In this document: positions 46,984 to 54,724 of the stretch, in pieces
Layout: each line of letters opens with the position of its first letter
How positions within the stretch are numbered: the stretch's first letter is position 1
Source: Usitatibacter rugosus
GTDB taxonomy: Bacteria; Pseudomonadota; Gammaproteobacteria; Burkholderiales; Usitatibacteraceae
Direction: 5' to 3'
Assembly (NCBI RefSeq): GCF_013003965.1
Contig: NZ_CP053069.1
Location: forward strand, 3,317,419-3,381,418
Length of the DNA stretch: 64,000 nucleotides
Translations under genes and position numbers: made by a program
The notes under the pieces: generated by a model
Databases searched by the model: none
Told to the model about the DNA's origin: nothing
Seen by the model: the letters and a program-made list of their open reading frames with translations, nothing else

Positions 46984-48018
46984 ATGCGAATCCTGATCGC
47001 AACCGATGCGTGGGCGCCGCAGATCAACGGCGTGGTGGTCACACTGGTGAACATCATCGCGCGCCTGCGGAAGCACGGGCACGAGGTGCACGTGATCTCG
47101 CCCGAAGGCTTCTTCACGCTGCCGATGCCGACGTATCCGGAGATCCCGCTCGCGGTGATGCCGGGGCGCGGCGTGTCGCGGCAGATTCGCGAGTTCGATC
47201 CGGACACGATCCACATCGCGACCGAGGGACCGATCGGCGCCGCGGCTCGCCGTTACTGCCTGCGCCGCGGGCTCGCTTTCACGTCCGCGTACCACACGTG
47301 TTTCCCGGAGTACGTGCAGCCGCGCTTCGGCGTGCCGCTCGCGTGGGGCTACGCGTTCATGCGCCGCTTCCACGCGCCCTCATCGGCGGTGATGGTTGCG
47401 ACACCGGCGATGCGCCGCTCGCTCGAGGAGCACGGGTTCGAGCGCATCGTCGACTACAAGCTGGGCACGGACCTCGAGCTCTTCCATCCGACGAACGAGC
47501 GCTTCACCGACCTGCCCCGGCCGGTCTTCACCTACGTGGGCCGTGTCGCCCTCGAGAAGAACCTGCCCGCGTTCCTGGAGCTCGACCTGCCGGGCAGCAA
47601 GCTCGTCGTGGGCGATGGTCCCGCGCGGAAGAAGCTGGAGCGTGAGTTCCCCAACGCCCGCTTCGTAGGCTTCAGGCACGGCGTGGAGCTGGCGAGCTAC
47701 TACCAGCGCTCGGACGCCTTCGTGTTCCCGAGCCTCACCGACACCTTCGGTCTCGTGATGCTCGAAGCGCTGGCGTGCGGAGTCCCTGTGGCTGCGTTCC
47801 CGGTGCGCGGGCCGATCGACGTCGTGAAGGACGCGCGCGTCGGCGTCCTTGATCAGGACCTTCGCCGTGCGGCCCTCGCGGCGCTGGAGCTGGACCGCGC
47901 CGGCTGCCGCCGCTACGCGGAAGCCTTCCCGTGGGAGGAGACCACGCGGCAATTCCTGGCGCACATGGCGCCCGCACGGCTCGCGCAGCGCGATCCCTTG
48001 GGCGCCGAAGCCCGATAG
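46984..48018 (+). CDS. GT4-type glycosyltransferase
   Basis: A 344-residue GT-B enzyme. The N-terminal half starts MRILIATDAWAPQINGVVVT with the glycine-rich acceptor loop of the alpha-mannosyltransferase group. The C-terminal half has FTYVGRVALEKNLPAFLE (sugar-nucleotide site) and the E-x7-E motif in FPSLTDTFGLVMLEALACG. It probably transfers mannose or another sugar from GDP/UDP donors to a lipid or glycan. It is not in an evident polysaccharide cluster. Confidence 0.92.
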   Translation: MRILIATDAWAPQINGVVVTLVNIIARLRKHGHEVHVISPEGFFTLPMPTYPEIPLAVMPGRGVSRQIREFDPDTIHIATEGPIGAAARRYCLRRGLAFTSAYHTCFPEYVQPRFGVPLAWGYAFMRRFHAPSSAVMVATPAMRRSLEEHGFERIVDYKLGTDLELFHPTNERFTDLPRPVFTYVGRVALEKNLPAFLELDLPGSKLVVGDGPARKKLEREFPNARFVGFRHGVELASYYQRSDAFVFPSLTDTFGLVMLEALACGVPVAAFPVRGPIDVVKDARVGVLDQDLRRAALAALELDRAGCRRYAEAFPWEETTRQFLAHMAPARLAQRDPLGAEAR

Positions 48019-48076
48019 AAGGAACCCTGCCGCCAACGGTGCGTCTATCCTGGGTCAATTCCCTGGGAGAACGAGC

Positions 48077-48640
48077 ATGGACAAGAAAACCAAGGTGGCA
48101 GTGATCGTGGGCAGCCTGCGCAAAGGCTCGTACAGCCGGATGGTCGCCAAGGCGGTGAGCGGGATGAATGCGCGGCTCGACTGCGAGATCGCCGAGATCG
48201 GACAGCTCCAGCACTTCAACCAGGACCTGGAGCAGACGCCCTCGGCGGAATGGAAGGCGTTCAAGGAGCGCATCCAGGGCAGCGATGCCGTTCTGTTCGT
48301 GACGCCCGAATACAACCGCTCCATTCCCGGCGTGCTGAAGAACGCGATCGACGTCGCCTCGCGTCCCTATGGGCAGAGCGCCTGGGCGAAGAAGCCCGCC
48401 GCCGTCCTGGGCGTGACGCCCGGCGCACTTGGTGCCTTCGGCGCGGCCAACCACCTGCGGCAAAGCCTCGCGTTCCTCGACATGCCGACGCTGCAACAGC
48501 CGGAGGCTTACCTGAGCGGCGTCGCGAAGTTCTTCGACGAGGGCGGCAAGCTCACGAATGCCGATACGGAGGCGTTCCTGCGCAAGTTCATGGACGCGTT
48601 CGCGGCGTGGATCGACACGACTCGCGCAAAAACATCCTGA
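48077..48640 (+). CDS. NADPH-dependent FMN reductase
   Basis: A 187-residue flavodoxin-like reductase. The FMN phosphate loop is GSLRKGSYSRMVAKAV and the second contact is VTPEYNRSIPGVLKNAIDVA, both standard for the SsuE/ChrR/YieF group, which reduce flavins, quinones or chromate. GGGAGA precedes the ATG. It is cytoplasmic. The ECF-type promoter of the next gene begins right after its stop. Confidence 0.92.
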   Translation: MDKKTKVAVIVGSLRKGSYSRMVAKAVSGMNARLDCEIAEIGQLQHFNQDLEQTPSAEWKAFKERIQGSDAVLFVTPEYNRSIPGVLKNAIDVASRPYGQSAWAKKPAAVLGVTPGALGAFGAANHLRQSLAFLDMPTLQQPEAYLSGVAKFFDEGGKLTNADTEAFLRKFMDAFAAWIDTTRAKTS

Positions 48641-48643
48641 CGT

Positions 48644-48670
48644 TGTCGAAAACGGAACCGCCCGTTCGAC
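48644..48670 (+). promoter_or_regulatory. ECF42-like promoter before the START-domain gene
   Basis: TGTCGA (48644-48649), 17 nt, CGAC (48667-48670), within CCGTTCGACTAGAG. The published ECF42 pattern is TGTCGA in the -35 and CGA/TC in the -10. The site at 62653-62679 has the same two boxes, the same spacing and the same 14-base -10 block. It lies 39 bp before the start codon. Confidence 0.65.
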
Positions 48671-48708
48671 TAGAGGTACCCACCCGTTTATCGACCCAGG
48701 AGAAACAC

Positions 48709-49155
48709 ATGCCCAGCACCATCCGGCTGCACCGCGTCTTCAAGACCACGCCCGAGAAACTCTACAAGGCCTTCATCACGCCCGAGGCGATGGTGAAGTG
48801 GCTGCCCCCGCACGGCTTCACCGCCAAGGTCCACGAGATGGACGCGCGCGTGGGAGGAAAGTACAAGATGTCGTTCACGAACTTCGGCGCCGGCCAGAGC
48901 CATTCGTTTGGCGGCGAGTATCTCGAGCTGGTGCCCGGCAAACGCCTGCGCTACGTGGACAAGTTCGACGATTCCAGCATGCCCGGCGCGATGACCGTGA
49001 CGATCGAGCTGAAGAAGGTGTCCGTGGGCACCGAGATCAACATCACCCAGGAAGGCGTGCCCGATGCGATTCCGGCAGAGGCCTGCTACCTCGGGTGGGG
49101 CGAGTCGCTCGAGCTGCTGAAGCTGCTGGTCGAGCCGGAGATTCCGACCGAGTAG
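48709..49155 (+). CDS. AHSA1/START (SRPBCC) domain protein
   Basis: A 148-residue protein of the activator-of-Hsp90 homologue 1 fold: RLHRVFKTTPEKLYKAFITP, MVKWLPPHGFTAKV, and the closing W-x-E-S-L-E-L-L-K-L-L helix. In bacteria these small hydrophobic-cavity proteins are often encoded beside ECF42-type sigma factors and DGPF/YCII proteins. The promoter here shares its design with that of the YCII gene at 62713. Ligand unknown. Its stop directly abuts the convergent aminotransferase stop. Confidence 0.92.
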   Translation: MPSTIRLHRVFKTTPEKLYKAFITPEAMVKWLPPHGFTAKVHEMDARVGGKYKMSFTNFGAGQSHSFGGEYLELVPGKRLRYVDKFDDSSMPGAMTVTIELKKVSVGTEINITQEGVPDAIPAEACYLGWGESLELLKLLVEPEIPTE

Positions 49156-50367
49156 TTACGCAGCCACAGCGGCCCGACGCGCGGCCGCCGGCGCACGCAG
49201 CGAGTCCATCGCTGCCTCTACGCCGCCGCTCGCGTGGGGAATGCCGGCCTCCGCGAGCGCCAGCTCGATCGCGGCCAATGCGCCAAGAACCATCGGCTCG
49301 TTGAGATCGCCCATGTGGCCGATACGAAAGATCTTTCCCTGCAGCACGCCCAGGCCGCGGCCGAGAGCCACGCCGTAGCGATCCTGCGCGATGGCACGGA
49401 CTCGATCGGCGTCGTGTCCCGCGGGGACCATCACGGCGGTGAGTGAATCGGAGGCGAAGTCGGGATCGAGGCTGTAGATCTCGACGCCGCCGCTCTTCCC
49501 CCAATGACGCACGCAGGCGCGCGTGGCATCGGCGAGCCGGCGATGGCGAACGAAGACGTTCTCGAGTCCCTCTTCTTCCAGCATGTCGAGCGACGCCTCG
49601 AGGCCGAAGAAGTGCGAGATCGGCGGCGTGCCGCAGAACTGCACCTGGCGGCCGTTCTCGATCATCGGGCGCCAGTCCCAGTACTTGCGGGTGTTGGTCG
49701 TGGTCTGTGCCACGGCCCACGCACGCGGGTTGATCGCCGTGAAGGCCATGCCCGGCGGCAGCATCAAGCCCTTCTGCGAGCCGCCGATCACGAGGTCGAC
49801 GCCCCACTCGTCCATGCGGAAGTCGTACGAGGCGAGCGAGGAGATGGTGTCGACGAGATAGAGCGCCGGATGGCCGAGGCGATTCATCACCGCGCGCACT
49901 TCCGCGATGGGATGGCGAATGCCGGTGGCCGTTTCATTCTGGATGAGCATCACGGCCTTGATCTGATGCTTCGTGTCCGCGGCGAGCGCTCGGCCCACGG
50001 CTTCCGGATCGACGGGGCGGCGATCGGGCGTGGGCAGCGCCTCGACTTCAAGCCCGTACGCCCGCGCGGTGTTGGACCAGCGGTCGGCGAAGAAGCCGGT
50101 TTGCGGGACCAGGACCTTGTCCCCGGGAGAAAACAGGTTCGCGATGCTCGCGTCCCAGGCTCCGTTGCCCGACGCGGCGTACATGATGACGAAGCCCTCG
50201 CGCGTCTTGAGGATGCCCTTCATCCGCTGCAGCGACCGGTCGCGCAGGGCCACGAACTCGGGCGCGGTGAAGTCCACCGTCGGGCGCGCCATCGCCTGCA
50301 GCACCCGGTGCGGGATGTTGGTGGGACCGGGGTGCATGAAAAACTGCCAGCCACGTGCAACCGTCAT
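49156..50367 (-). CDS. Class V aminotransferase, serine/alanine-glyoxylate type
   Basis: A 403-residue PLP enzyme. It opens with FFMHPGPTNIPHRVLQAMAR, has a YAASGNGAWDASIANLFSPG phosphate-binding region, DTISSLASYDFRMDEWGVD, and the PLP Lys in GGSQKGLMLPPG. These match serine-glyoxylate, alanine-glyoxylate and aspartate-oxaloacetate-type members. With glyoxylate as acceptor it would feed one-carbon or photorespiration-like metabolism. No serine-cycle genes are around, so the substrate is open. Confidence 0.92.
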   Translation of the reverse strand: MTVARGWQFFMHPGPTNIPHRVLQAMARPTVDFTAPEFVALRDRSLQRMKGILKTREGFVIMYAASGNGAWDASIANLFSPGDKVLVPQTGFFADRWSNTARAYGLEVEALPTPDRRPVDPEAVGRALAADTKHQIKAVMLIQNETATGIRHPIAEVRAVMNRLGHPALYLVDTISSLASYDFRMDEWGVDLVIGGSQKGLMLPPGMAFTAINPRAWAVAQTTTNTRKYWDWRPMIENGRQVQFCGTPPISHFFGLEASLDMLEEEGLENVFVRHRRLADATRACVRHWGKSGGVEIYSLDPDFASDSLTAVMVPAGHDADRVRAIAQDRYGVALGRGLGVLQGKIFRIGHMGDLNEPMVLGALAAIELALAEAGIPHASGGVEAAMDSLRAPAAARRAAVAA

Positions 50368-50405
50368 CGCTGTCTCCTGGTTCTATTCCTCAATGATAAC
50401 GGGCT

Positions 50406-50912
50406 CTAGAAACCACCGAGGAAATCCCGCTTGCCGAGCTTTACGCCGTTGTGTCGGAGGATGGCGTAGGCGGCTGTCTCGTGGAAGAAGAAGTTGGGGA
50501 GGACGAACTGTTGCAGATGAGAGATGCCCCGCAGCGTCTTTGTCCGCTCGCCAATCTGCCACGTCACCATGCGCTCATCCGCCCCCTCGAACTGCTCCGG
50601 CTTGAGCGTCTCCAGGTATGCGATCGTCTTTCGAACTCGCTCGATCAGCTGGGGAAATGTGGTTTCGTTGTCTTCGAAGGACGGTGGCTGGGTTTGCGCG
50701 AGACGGGCCGCGCCGCTCTTCGCGATGTCCGTCGTCCGCTGCACCTGCTTCAAGAGCGGAAACATGTCCGGATAGAGGCGGCTCTCGATCAGGACCGCCG
50801 GATCGATGTTCTTCGCCGCGGCGTGGTCGGCCGCCTTCTGGAGAATGCCCGCCAGGTGCCCCAAGGCGCGCGTGAACGTGGGGATGCTGGCGTCGTACAT
50901 CGGGAACGTCAT
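50406..50912 (-). CDS. DUF1993-family protein
   Basis: A 168-residue cytoplasmic protein of the DUF1993 family, a DinB-like four-helix-bundle relative. Typical segments are YDASIPTFTRALGHLAGILQ, LYPDMFPLLKQVQ, FPQLIERVRKTIAYLETL and LPNFFFHETAAYAILRHNGV. Function is unknown. Members are common in soil proteobacteria and often lie near stress genes. Upstream is a complex family II repeat. Confidence 0.92.
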   Translation of the reverse strand: MTFPMYDASIPTFTRALGHLAGILQKAADHAAAKNIDPAVLIESRLYPDMFPLLKQVQRTTDIAKSGAARLAQTQPPSFEDNETTFPQLIERVRKTIAYLETLKPEQFEGADERMVTWQIGERTKTLRGISHLQQFVLPNFFFHETAAYAILRHNGVKLGKRDFLGGF

Positions 50913-50944
50913 GGTCGGAGGAGCGGGGGGTAGGTCGAAACCTC

Positions 50945-51050
50945 ATTTTGCACTCGACTGATCCGCTGGATCGCTGAACTGATCCGCTGGATCAACCCCG
51001 AGGGTCCACTGGATCACTTTGGCGATCCAGTGGATCAGGCGAGTGCAAAT
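50945..51050. repeat. Family II complex palindrome, copy 1
   Basis: About 106 bp. The outer arms start TTTGCACTCG and end CGAGTGCAAA. Inside are four GATCC-N-GGATC units (TGATCCGCTGGATC twice, GTCCACTGGATCA, GATCCAGTGGATCA). The two halves are roughly 85-90% complementary. It lies between the DUF1993 start and the VOC stop. Half of copy 2 matches half of this one at about 35 of 37 positions. Nothing else is seen in 50913-51101. Confidence 0.92.
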
Positions 51051-51101
51051 TGCGATTTCAATGCACCCCGCTCGGTCAGTCAGCCATCCTTGCTCCACAG
51101 C

Positions 51102-51539
51102 TCACCGTTCTCGCTCTGAATCGGCCGCGTGGCAGGCGAACTCGATGTTGTGGCCATCAGGGTCGAACACCTGGGCCGCAAAGTAGTTCGCGTGGACCTG
51201 CGTCATCAACGTGGGTTCGACGCGGCTTCGAGCTCCGGTCGCCACTGCCGCCTCGTAGCAACGCCGCACCAGGTCGCGGGAGACGCAGTTGAAGGCTACG
51301 TGGGGCAACGGCGTCGCGGCCGGGGTCGCCTGCGAGAGACCGCCCGGAAGCAAAGGGCCGCCCGGTTGCGAGGGACCGCTCGTCCGCACCCAGAAGTCCG
51401 GCGCGATTTCGGTCGTGCCCCAGCCACACAACGCTTCGCGGGCCACGTAGTGCCGGTAACCCAAGGGTGCGAGCGCGGCCGTGTAGAACACCGTGGATGC
51501 GGGAAGATTGGATACGGAGATTTCGAGGTGATCGATCAT
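51102..51539 (-). CDS. VOC-family (glyoxalase/bleomycin-resistance fold) protein
   Basis: A 145-residue single VOC module pair: MIDHLEISVSNLPASTVFYT, then APLGYRHYVAREA, HVAFNCVSRDLVRRCYEAAV and the closing VFDPDGHNIEFACH with a metal-binding His/Glu pair. Typical of small dioxygenase-like or drug-binding VOC proteins. Divergent from the Lrp gene. Substrate unknown. Confidence 0.9.
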   Translation of the reverse strand: MIDHLEISVSNLPASTVFYTAALAPLGYRHYVAREALCGWGTTEIAPDFWVRTSGPSQPGGPLLPGGLSQATPAATPLPHVAFNCVSRDLVRRCYEAAVATGARSRVEPTLMTQVHANYFAAQVFDPDGHNIEFACHAADSERER

Positions 51540-51666
51540 CGGGGGTTGGATAGACTTGTCCGGGAACCGATGACTTTGAGGCAGGCCGCCTGGCGTTTCG
51601 CCGCGAAGTGAGGCCCCAAACCGTCGCGTCGCCGCAAACCCGTGCCGCCACCCGCCTCAAAAAACC

Positions 51667-52149
51667 ATGCCCCCGAAGACTGAACCCTCCCTCGACACCT
51701 TCGACCTCCGCATCCTCGCCCTCTACCAGCACGACACGCAGGTGCCCGCCGCGGAGATCGGCGCGCAGGTGGGGCTATCGGCCGCAGCGGTGCAACGCCG
51801 CCTGAAGCGGCTCCGCGAAACACGCGTCATCGAGGCTGAGACCGCACGAGTCTCACCGAAGTCGGTGGGCCTGCCCGTGACCTGCGTCGTGGCCGTGGAC
51901 CTGCGCGACGAGAGCACGCGGGAGATGACGCGCTTCAAGCGCCGCATGGTCGCCCGCACCGAGGTGCAGCAGTGCTACTACGTGACCGGGCAGGCGGACT
52001 TCATGTTGATCGTGATCGCCGCGAGCATGGAGGCCTACGAAGCGTTCACGCGCGAGGCGCTGCTCGATGACGCGAACGTGAAGAGCTTCACGACCCACGT
52101 CGTGATGGACCGCGTGAAAGTGGGGATGAGCCTGCCGATTCGAGATTAA
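51667..52149 (+). CDS. Lrp/AsnC-family transcriptional regulator
   Basis: A 160-residue regulator: an N-terminal AsnC helix-turn-helix (LDTFDLRILALYQHDTQVPA, LSAAAVQRRLKRLRE) and a C-terminal RAM ligand-binding domain (QQCYYVTGQADFMLIVIAAS). It would sense an amino acid. Neighbours are a divergent VOC gene and a downstream Bug-type binding protein 80 bp away; either could be a target. Confidence 0.93.
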   Translation: MPPKTEPSLDTFDLRILALYQHDTQVPAAEIGAQVGLSAAAVQRRLKRLRETRVIEAETARVSPKSVGLPVTCVVAVDLRDESTREMTRFKRRMVARTEVQQCYYVTGQADFMLIVIAASMEAYEAFTREALLDDANVKSFTTHVVMDRVKVGMSLPIRD

Positions 52150-52161
52150 GATGAACGCAAA

Positions 52162-52213
52162 GCGGCACACAAGAACAACACACGACACCACAAGAACAAA
52201 CACACAACACCAC
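52162..52213 (+). promoter_or_regulatory. C/A-rich, G-poor leader before the Bug gene
   Basis: About 50 nt made almost only of A and C (CACACAAGAACAACACACGA is typical) directly before the GGAGGAG ribosome site of the next gene. Such CA-rich leaders keep mRNA unstructured, enhance translation, and in enterobacteria are targets of the sRNA GcvB on transporter messages. It is also readable in frame from an ATG at 52151, giving a Thr/His/Arg-rich extension that would spoil the signal peptide. Confidence 0.45.
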
Positions 52214-52228
52214 CGGAGGAGTTCCAGC

Positions 52229-53191
52229 ATGAAGAACGGACTGAAGGTCGCGGCCGCCGCACTCGCATTCTTCGCAGGGTCGCTCGCGTGGGCGCAGGGC
52301 TATCCCACCAAACCCATCAAGATCGTCGTGCCGGCCACCACGGGCGGCGCGATCGACACGATCGCCCGCATCATGGCGGACAAGATGACCACCTCGCTGG
52401 GACAACCGGTCGTCGTGGAGAACCGGCCGGGAGCCTCCAACAACCTCGGCACCGACGTCGTGGCCAAGAGCGCGCCCGACGGCTACACGCTGGTGATCGT
52501 GGCCTCCAGCCATGCCACCAACAAGTGGGTCTTCAAGAACCTGCCCTATGACCCCGTGAAGGACTTCGAGCCGGTCATCTACACGCACATCGTGCCGCTG
52601 CTGCTCACCGTGAATCCGACGGTGAACGCGAAGACGGTCCCGGAGCTGGTCACATGGATCAAGGCCAATCCGGACAAGGCGATCTACGCCACGAGCGGCA
52701 ACGGAAGCTCCCTGCACATGGCGGCCGAGCTCTTCATGAGCATGACCGGCACCAAGATGCAGCAAGTCCCCTACAAGGGCAGCTCCGCCGCGCACCCGGA
52801 CCTGCTGGCGGGCCGCACCTTCATCATCTTCGACCCGATCACGGCGATCCTTCCGCACGTGAAGGCAGGGTCGCTGCGCGGCATCGCGGTGACCACCCTC
52901 AAGCGCTCGTCGTCGGCGCCCGAGATCCCGACGGTGGCCGAGTCCCTGCCCGGCTTCGACGCCGCGACCTGGGGCGGCATCCTCGCCCCGGCGGGCACGC
53001 CGAAGGACATCGTGATGAAGCTCAACGTCGCCGCCAACGCGGCGCTCAGGATGGACGACGTGCGCGCGAAGCTCGAGGCCGCTGGCGTCCAGATCCAGGG
53101 CGGCACGCCGGAGCAGTTCGCCGCCGTGATCAAGAGCGAAGTCGACAAGTGGGAGCCGATCGTCAAGAACGCCGGCATCAAGGCCGAGTAG
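52229..53191 (+). CDS. Bug/TctC-family periplasmic binding protein
   Basis: A 320-residue protein. The ATG at 52229 is fixed by GGAGGAG and gives a signal peptide ending SLAWAQG. The mature start YPTKPIKIVVPATTGGAIDT, VVENRPGASNNLGTDVV and QVPYKGSSAAHPDLLAG are family hallmarks. It is a paralogue of the protein at 15307-16272. It binds an unknown carboxylate; the adjacent convergent operon has a porin and a periplasmic lyase, which might supply its ligand. Confidence 0.93.
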   Translation: MKNGLKVAAAALAFFAGSLAWAQGYPTKPIKIVVPATTGGAIDTIARIMADKMTTSLGQPVVVENRPGASNNLGTDVVAKSAPDGYTLVIVASSHATNKWVFKNLPYDPVKDFEPVIYTHIVPLLLTVNPTVNAKTVPELVTWIKANPDKAIYATSGNGSSLHMAAELFMSMTGTKMQQVPYKGSSAAHPDLLAGRTFIIFDPITAILPHVKAGSLRGIAVTTLKRSSSAPEIPTVAESLPGFDAATWGGILAPAGTPKDIVMKLNVAANAALRMDDVRAKLEAAGVQIQGGTPEQFAAVIKSEVDKWEPIVKNAGIKAE

Positions 53192-53216
53192 ACCCGGGAG
53201 CGCCGGGCCCCTGCGC

Positions 53217-54722
53217 CTAGCGCTTCGCTCCGGCGAGCGCCCCAAAGGCCTGGTCCAGCTTGGACTGGGCCTGCTCCAACCGGCCCCGCTGGGCCTGCAG
53301 CCACTCCACGTCGGCCGCGAGCTTCTTCTTCTCCGACTCCAGCATCCGCGCGACTTCGGCAGGCTGCGGCCCCCCGAGGCCGCGGCTGGCCGCCACCATG
53401 CCCTCGGCCGACAGCGAATCGCGGAAGCGCTTCTCGGTGAGCGGGAACGCGGCCGGCGCGTTGTACTTCTTCGCGGCCTCCGACCAGACGATCTTCGCAT
53501 CGGCGAACGAGATCTCGCTCGGGCCGATCCCCGCGCTGCGGCCGAACGTCACCAGCTCCGAAGCGAAGTGGTGGCCCACGCGGAACGGGATGTCCGCTTC
53601 ACGCTGGAGCACGTCGGCGAGCTCCGTGGTTGTCGAGTACTCCTTGTTCACTTCGGCCAGGGCCGCGGGCGCATTCACCACGAGGTTCTCGAAGAAGCGC
53701 TGCAGGTGGCCGAACATCGCGATCGCGTCCTCGAGCGCGCGGTGCGAATGGTCGCGCTTGGAGTCGGGCATGCCGGGCGTCACGTTGTGCGCGACGATGA
53801 CGGAGAGCTGCGCGTCACCCACCACGAGGCTCGATGACAGGCGCAGGTTGTTCAGCACCGTCGGGTTCCGCTTCTGCGGCATGATGCTGCTGCCGTGCGT
53901 CTCGGAGCCCTCCTGGATCAGCAGCCACGGCGTGGTCTGGTGATACTGCGTGTGCACGTCGGCTACCAGCGAGCCGGTGGTGAGCGCGCTGAGAGCGGCG
54001 ACGGAATCGAGCTCGACGGGCACATCCATGATCGAGAGCTGGGCCGCGTCGTAGCCGTTCTCCACGTTGCCGTCGAACCCCAGCAGCTCGGCCAGGCGCA
54101 CGCGATTGATCGGGAAGCTCGACGTCCCATACACGGCGACGCCAAGCGGGTTCTGGTTCAACCGCGCGTACGCCTGGCGCAGGCGCTCGCCCTGTCTCGC
54201 ATACGCACTCGAGAAGCCCAACAGATAGTGGCCGTACGTGGTGGGCTGCGCCTGCACGCCGTTGGTGTAGCCGGGCACGATCGTCTTCTGGTGCTTGCCC
54301 GCCGTCTCGAGGAGCTTCTGCCGCGCGGCCGTCATCGCCTCCATGAGGGCGAGCGTTCGCTCGCGCAGCATCACGCGACGGTTGGTGGGGATGATGTCCT
54401 GGCGGCTGCGTCCGGAGTGCATGCGCGTGGCGTCCGGCCCTGCGTAGGCGAGCAGCAGCGGTTCGTACTGGAGGTAGTCGCCCGGCCGCCTGGCTCCGGG
54501 CTTCGCGCCGTCCGCGATGACCTTCGAGACTCCATCGGCGATGCGCGCGCCCAGCTCCTTCGAGACGATGCCCTGCTCGACCACCATCACCGTCGAGGCC
54601 TTGTTGAACTCGTTCAGCCAGTAGAACTCGTCGTTGAAGGTGGCGGCGGCCCGACGTTGGGCGAATGCGGATCCGCAACAGAGGGTCGCCGCGACGGCAA
54701 CCAGGAAGAAGGTTTTTTTCAT
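53217..54722 (-). CDS. Argininosuccinate-lyase-like enzyme with a signal peptide (periplasmic)
   Basis: A 501-residue member of the fumarase/aspartase/ASL superfamily. Core motifs are present: DATRMHSGRSRQDIIPTNRR, GTSSFPINRVRLAELLGF, and the superfamily signature GSSIMPQKRNPTV. Unlike cytosolic ArgH it begins with a clear signal peptide (KKTFFLVAVAATLCCGSAFA) and has a coiled-coil-like C-terminal tail (KKKLAADVEWLQAQRGRLEQ). It should act in the periplasm on an imported N-succinyl- or aminodicarboxylate-type compound. It lies 2 bp after a porin gene and is probably controlled by the divergent LysR. Confidence 0.88.
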   Translation of the reverse strand: MKKTFFLVAVAATLCCGSAFAQRRAAATFNDEFYWLNEFNKASTVMVVEQGIVSKELGARIADGVSKVIADGAKPGARRPGDYLQYEPLLLAYAGPDATRMHSGRSRQDIIPTNRRVMLRERTLALMEAMTAARQKLLETAGKHQKTIVPGYTNGVQAQPTTYGHYLLGFSSAYARQGERLRQAYARLNQNPLGVAVYGTSSFPINRVRLAELLGFDGNVENGYDAAQLSIMDVPVELDSVAALSALTTGSLVADVHTQYHQTTPWLLIQEGSETHGSSIMPQKRNPTVLNNLRLSSSLVVGDAQLSVIVAHNVTPGMPDSKRDHSHRALEDAIAMFGHLQRFFENLVVNAPAALAEVNKEYSTTTELADVLQREADIPFRVGHHFASELVTFGRSAGIGPSEISFADAKIVWSEAAKKYNAPAAFPLTEKRFRDSLSAEGMVAASRGLGGPQPAEVARMLESEKKKLAADVEWLQAQRGRLEQAQSKLDQAFGALAGAKR

Positions 54723-54724
54723 GA

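Noticed and set aside
50934-50959. Possible third ECF42-like promoter before the DUF1993 gene (minus strand AGTCGA-N16-CGAC)
   Set aside because: The -35 has one mismatch, the spacing is 16 rather than 17, the block after the -10 differs, and the -35 lies within the arm of the family II repeat, so chance is likely.
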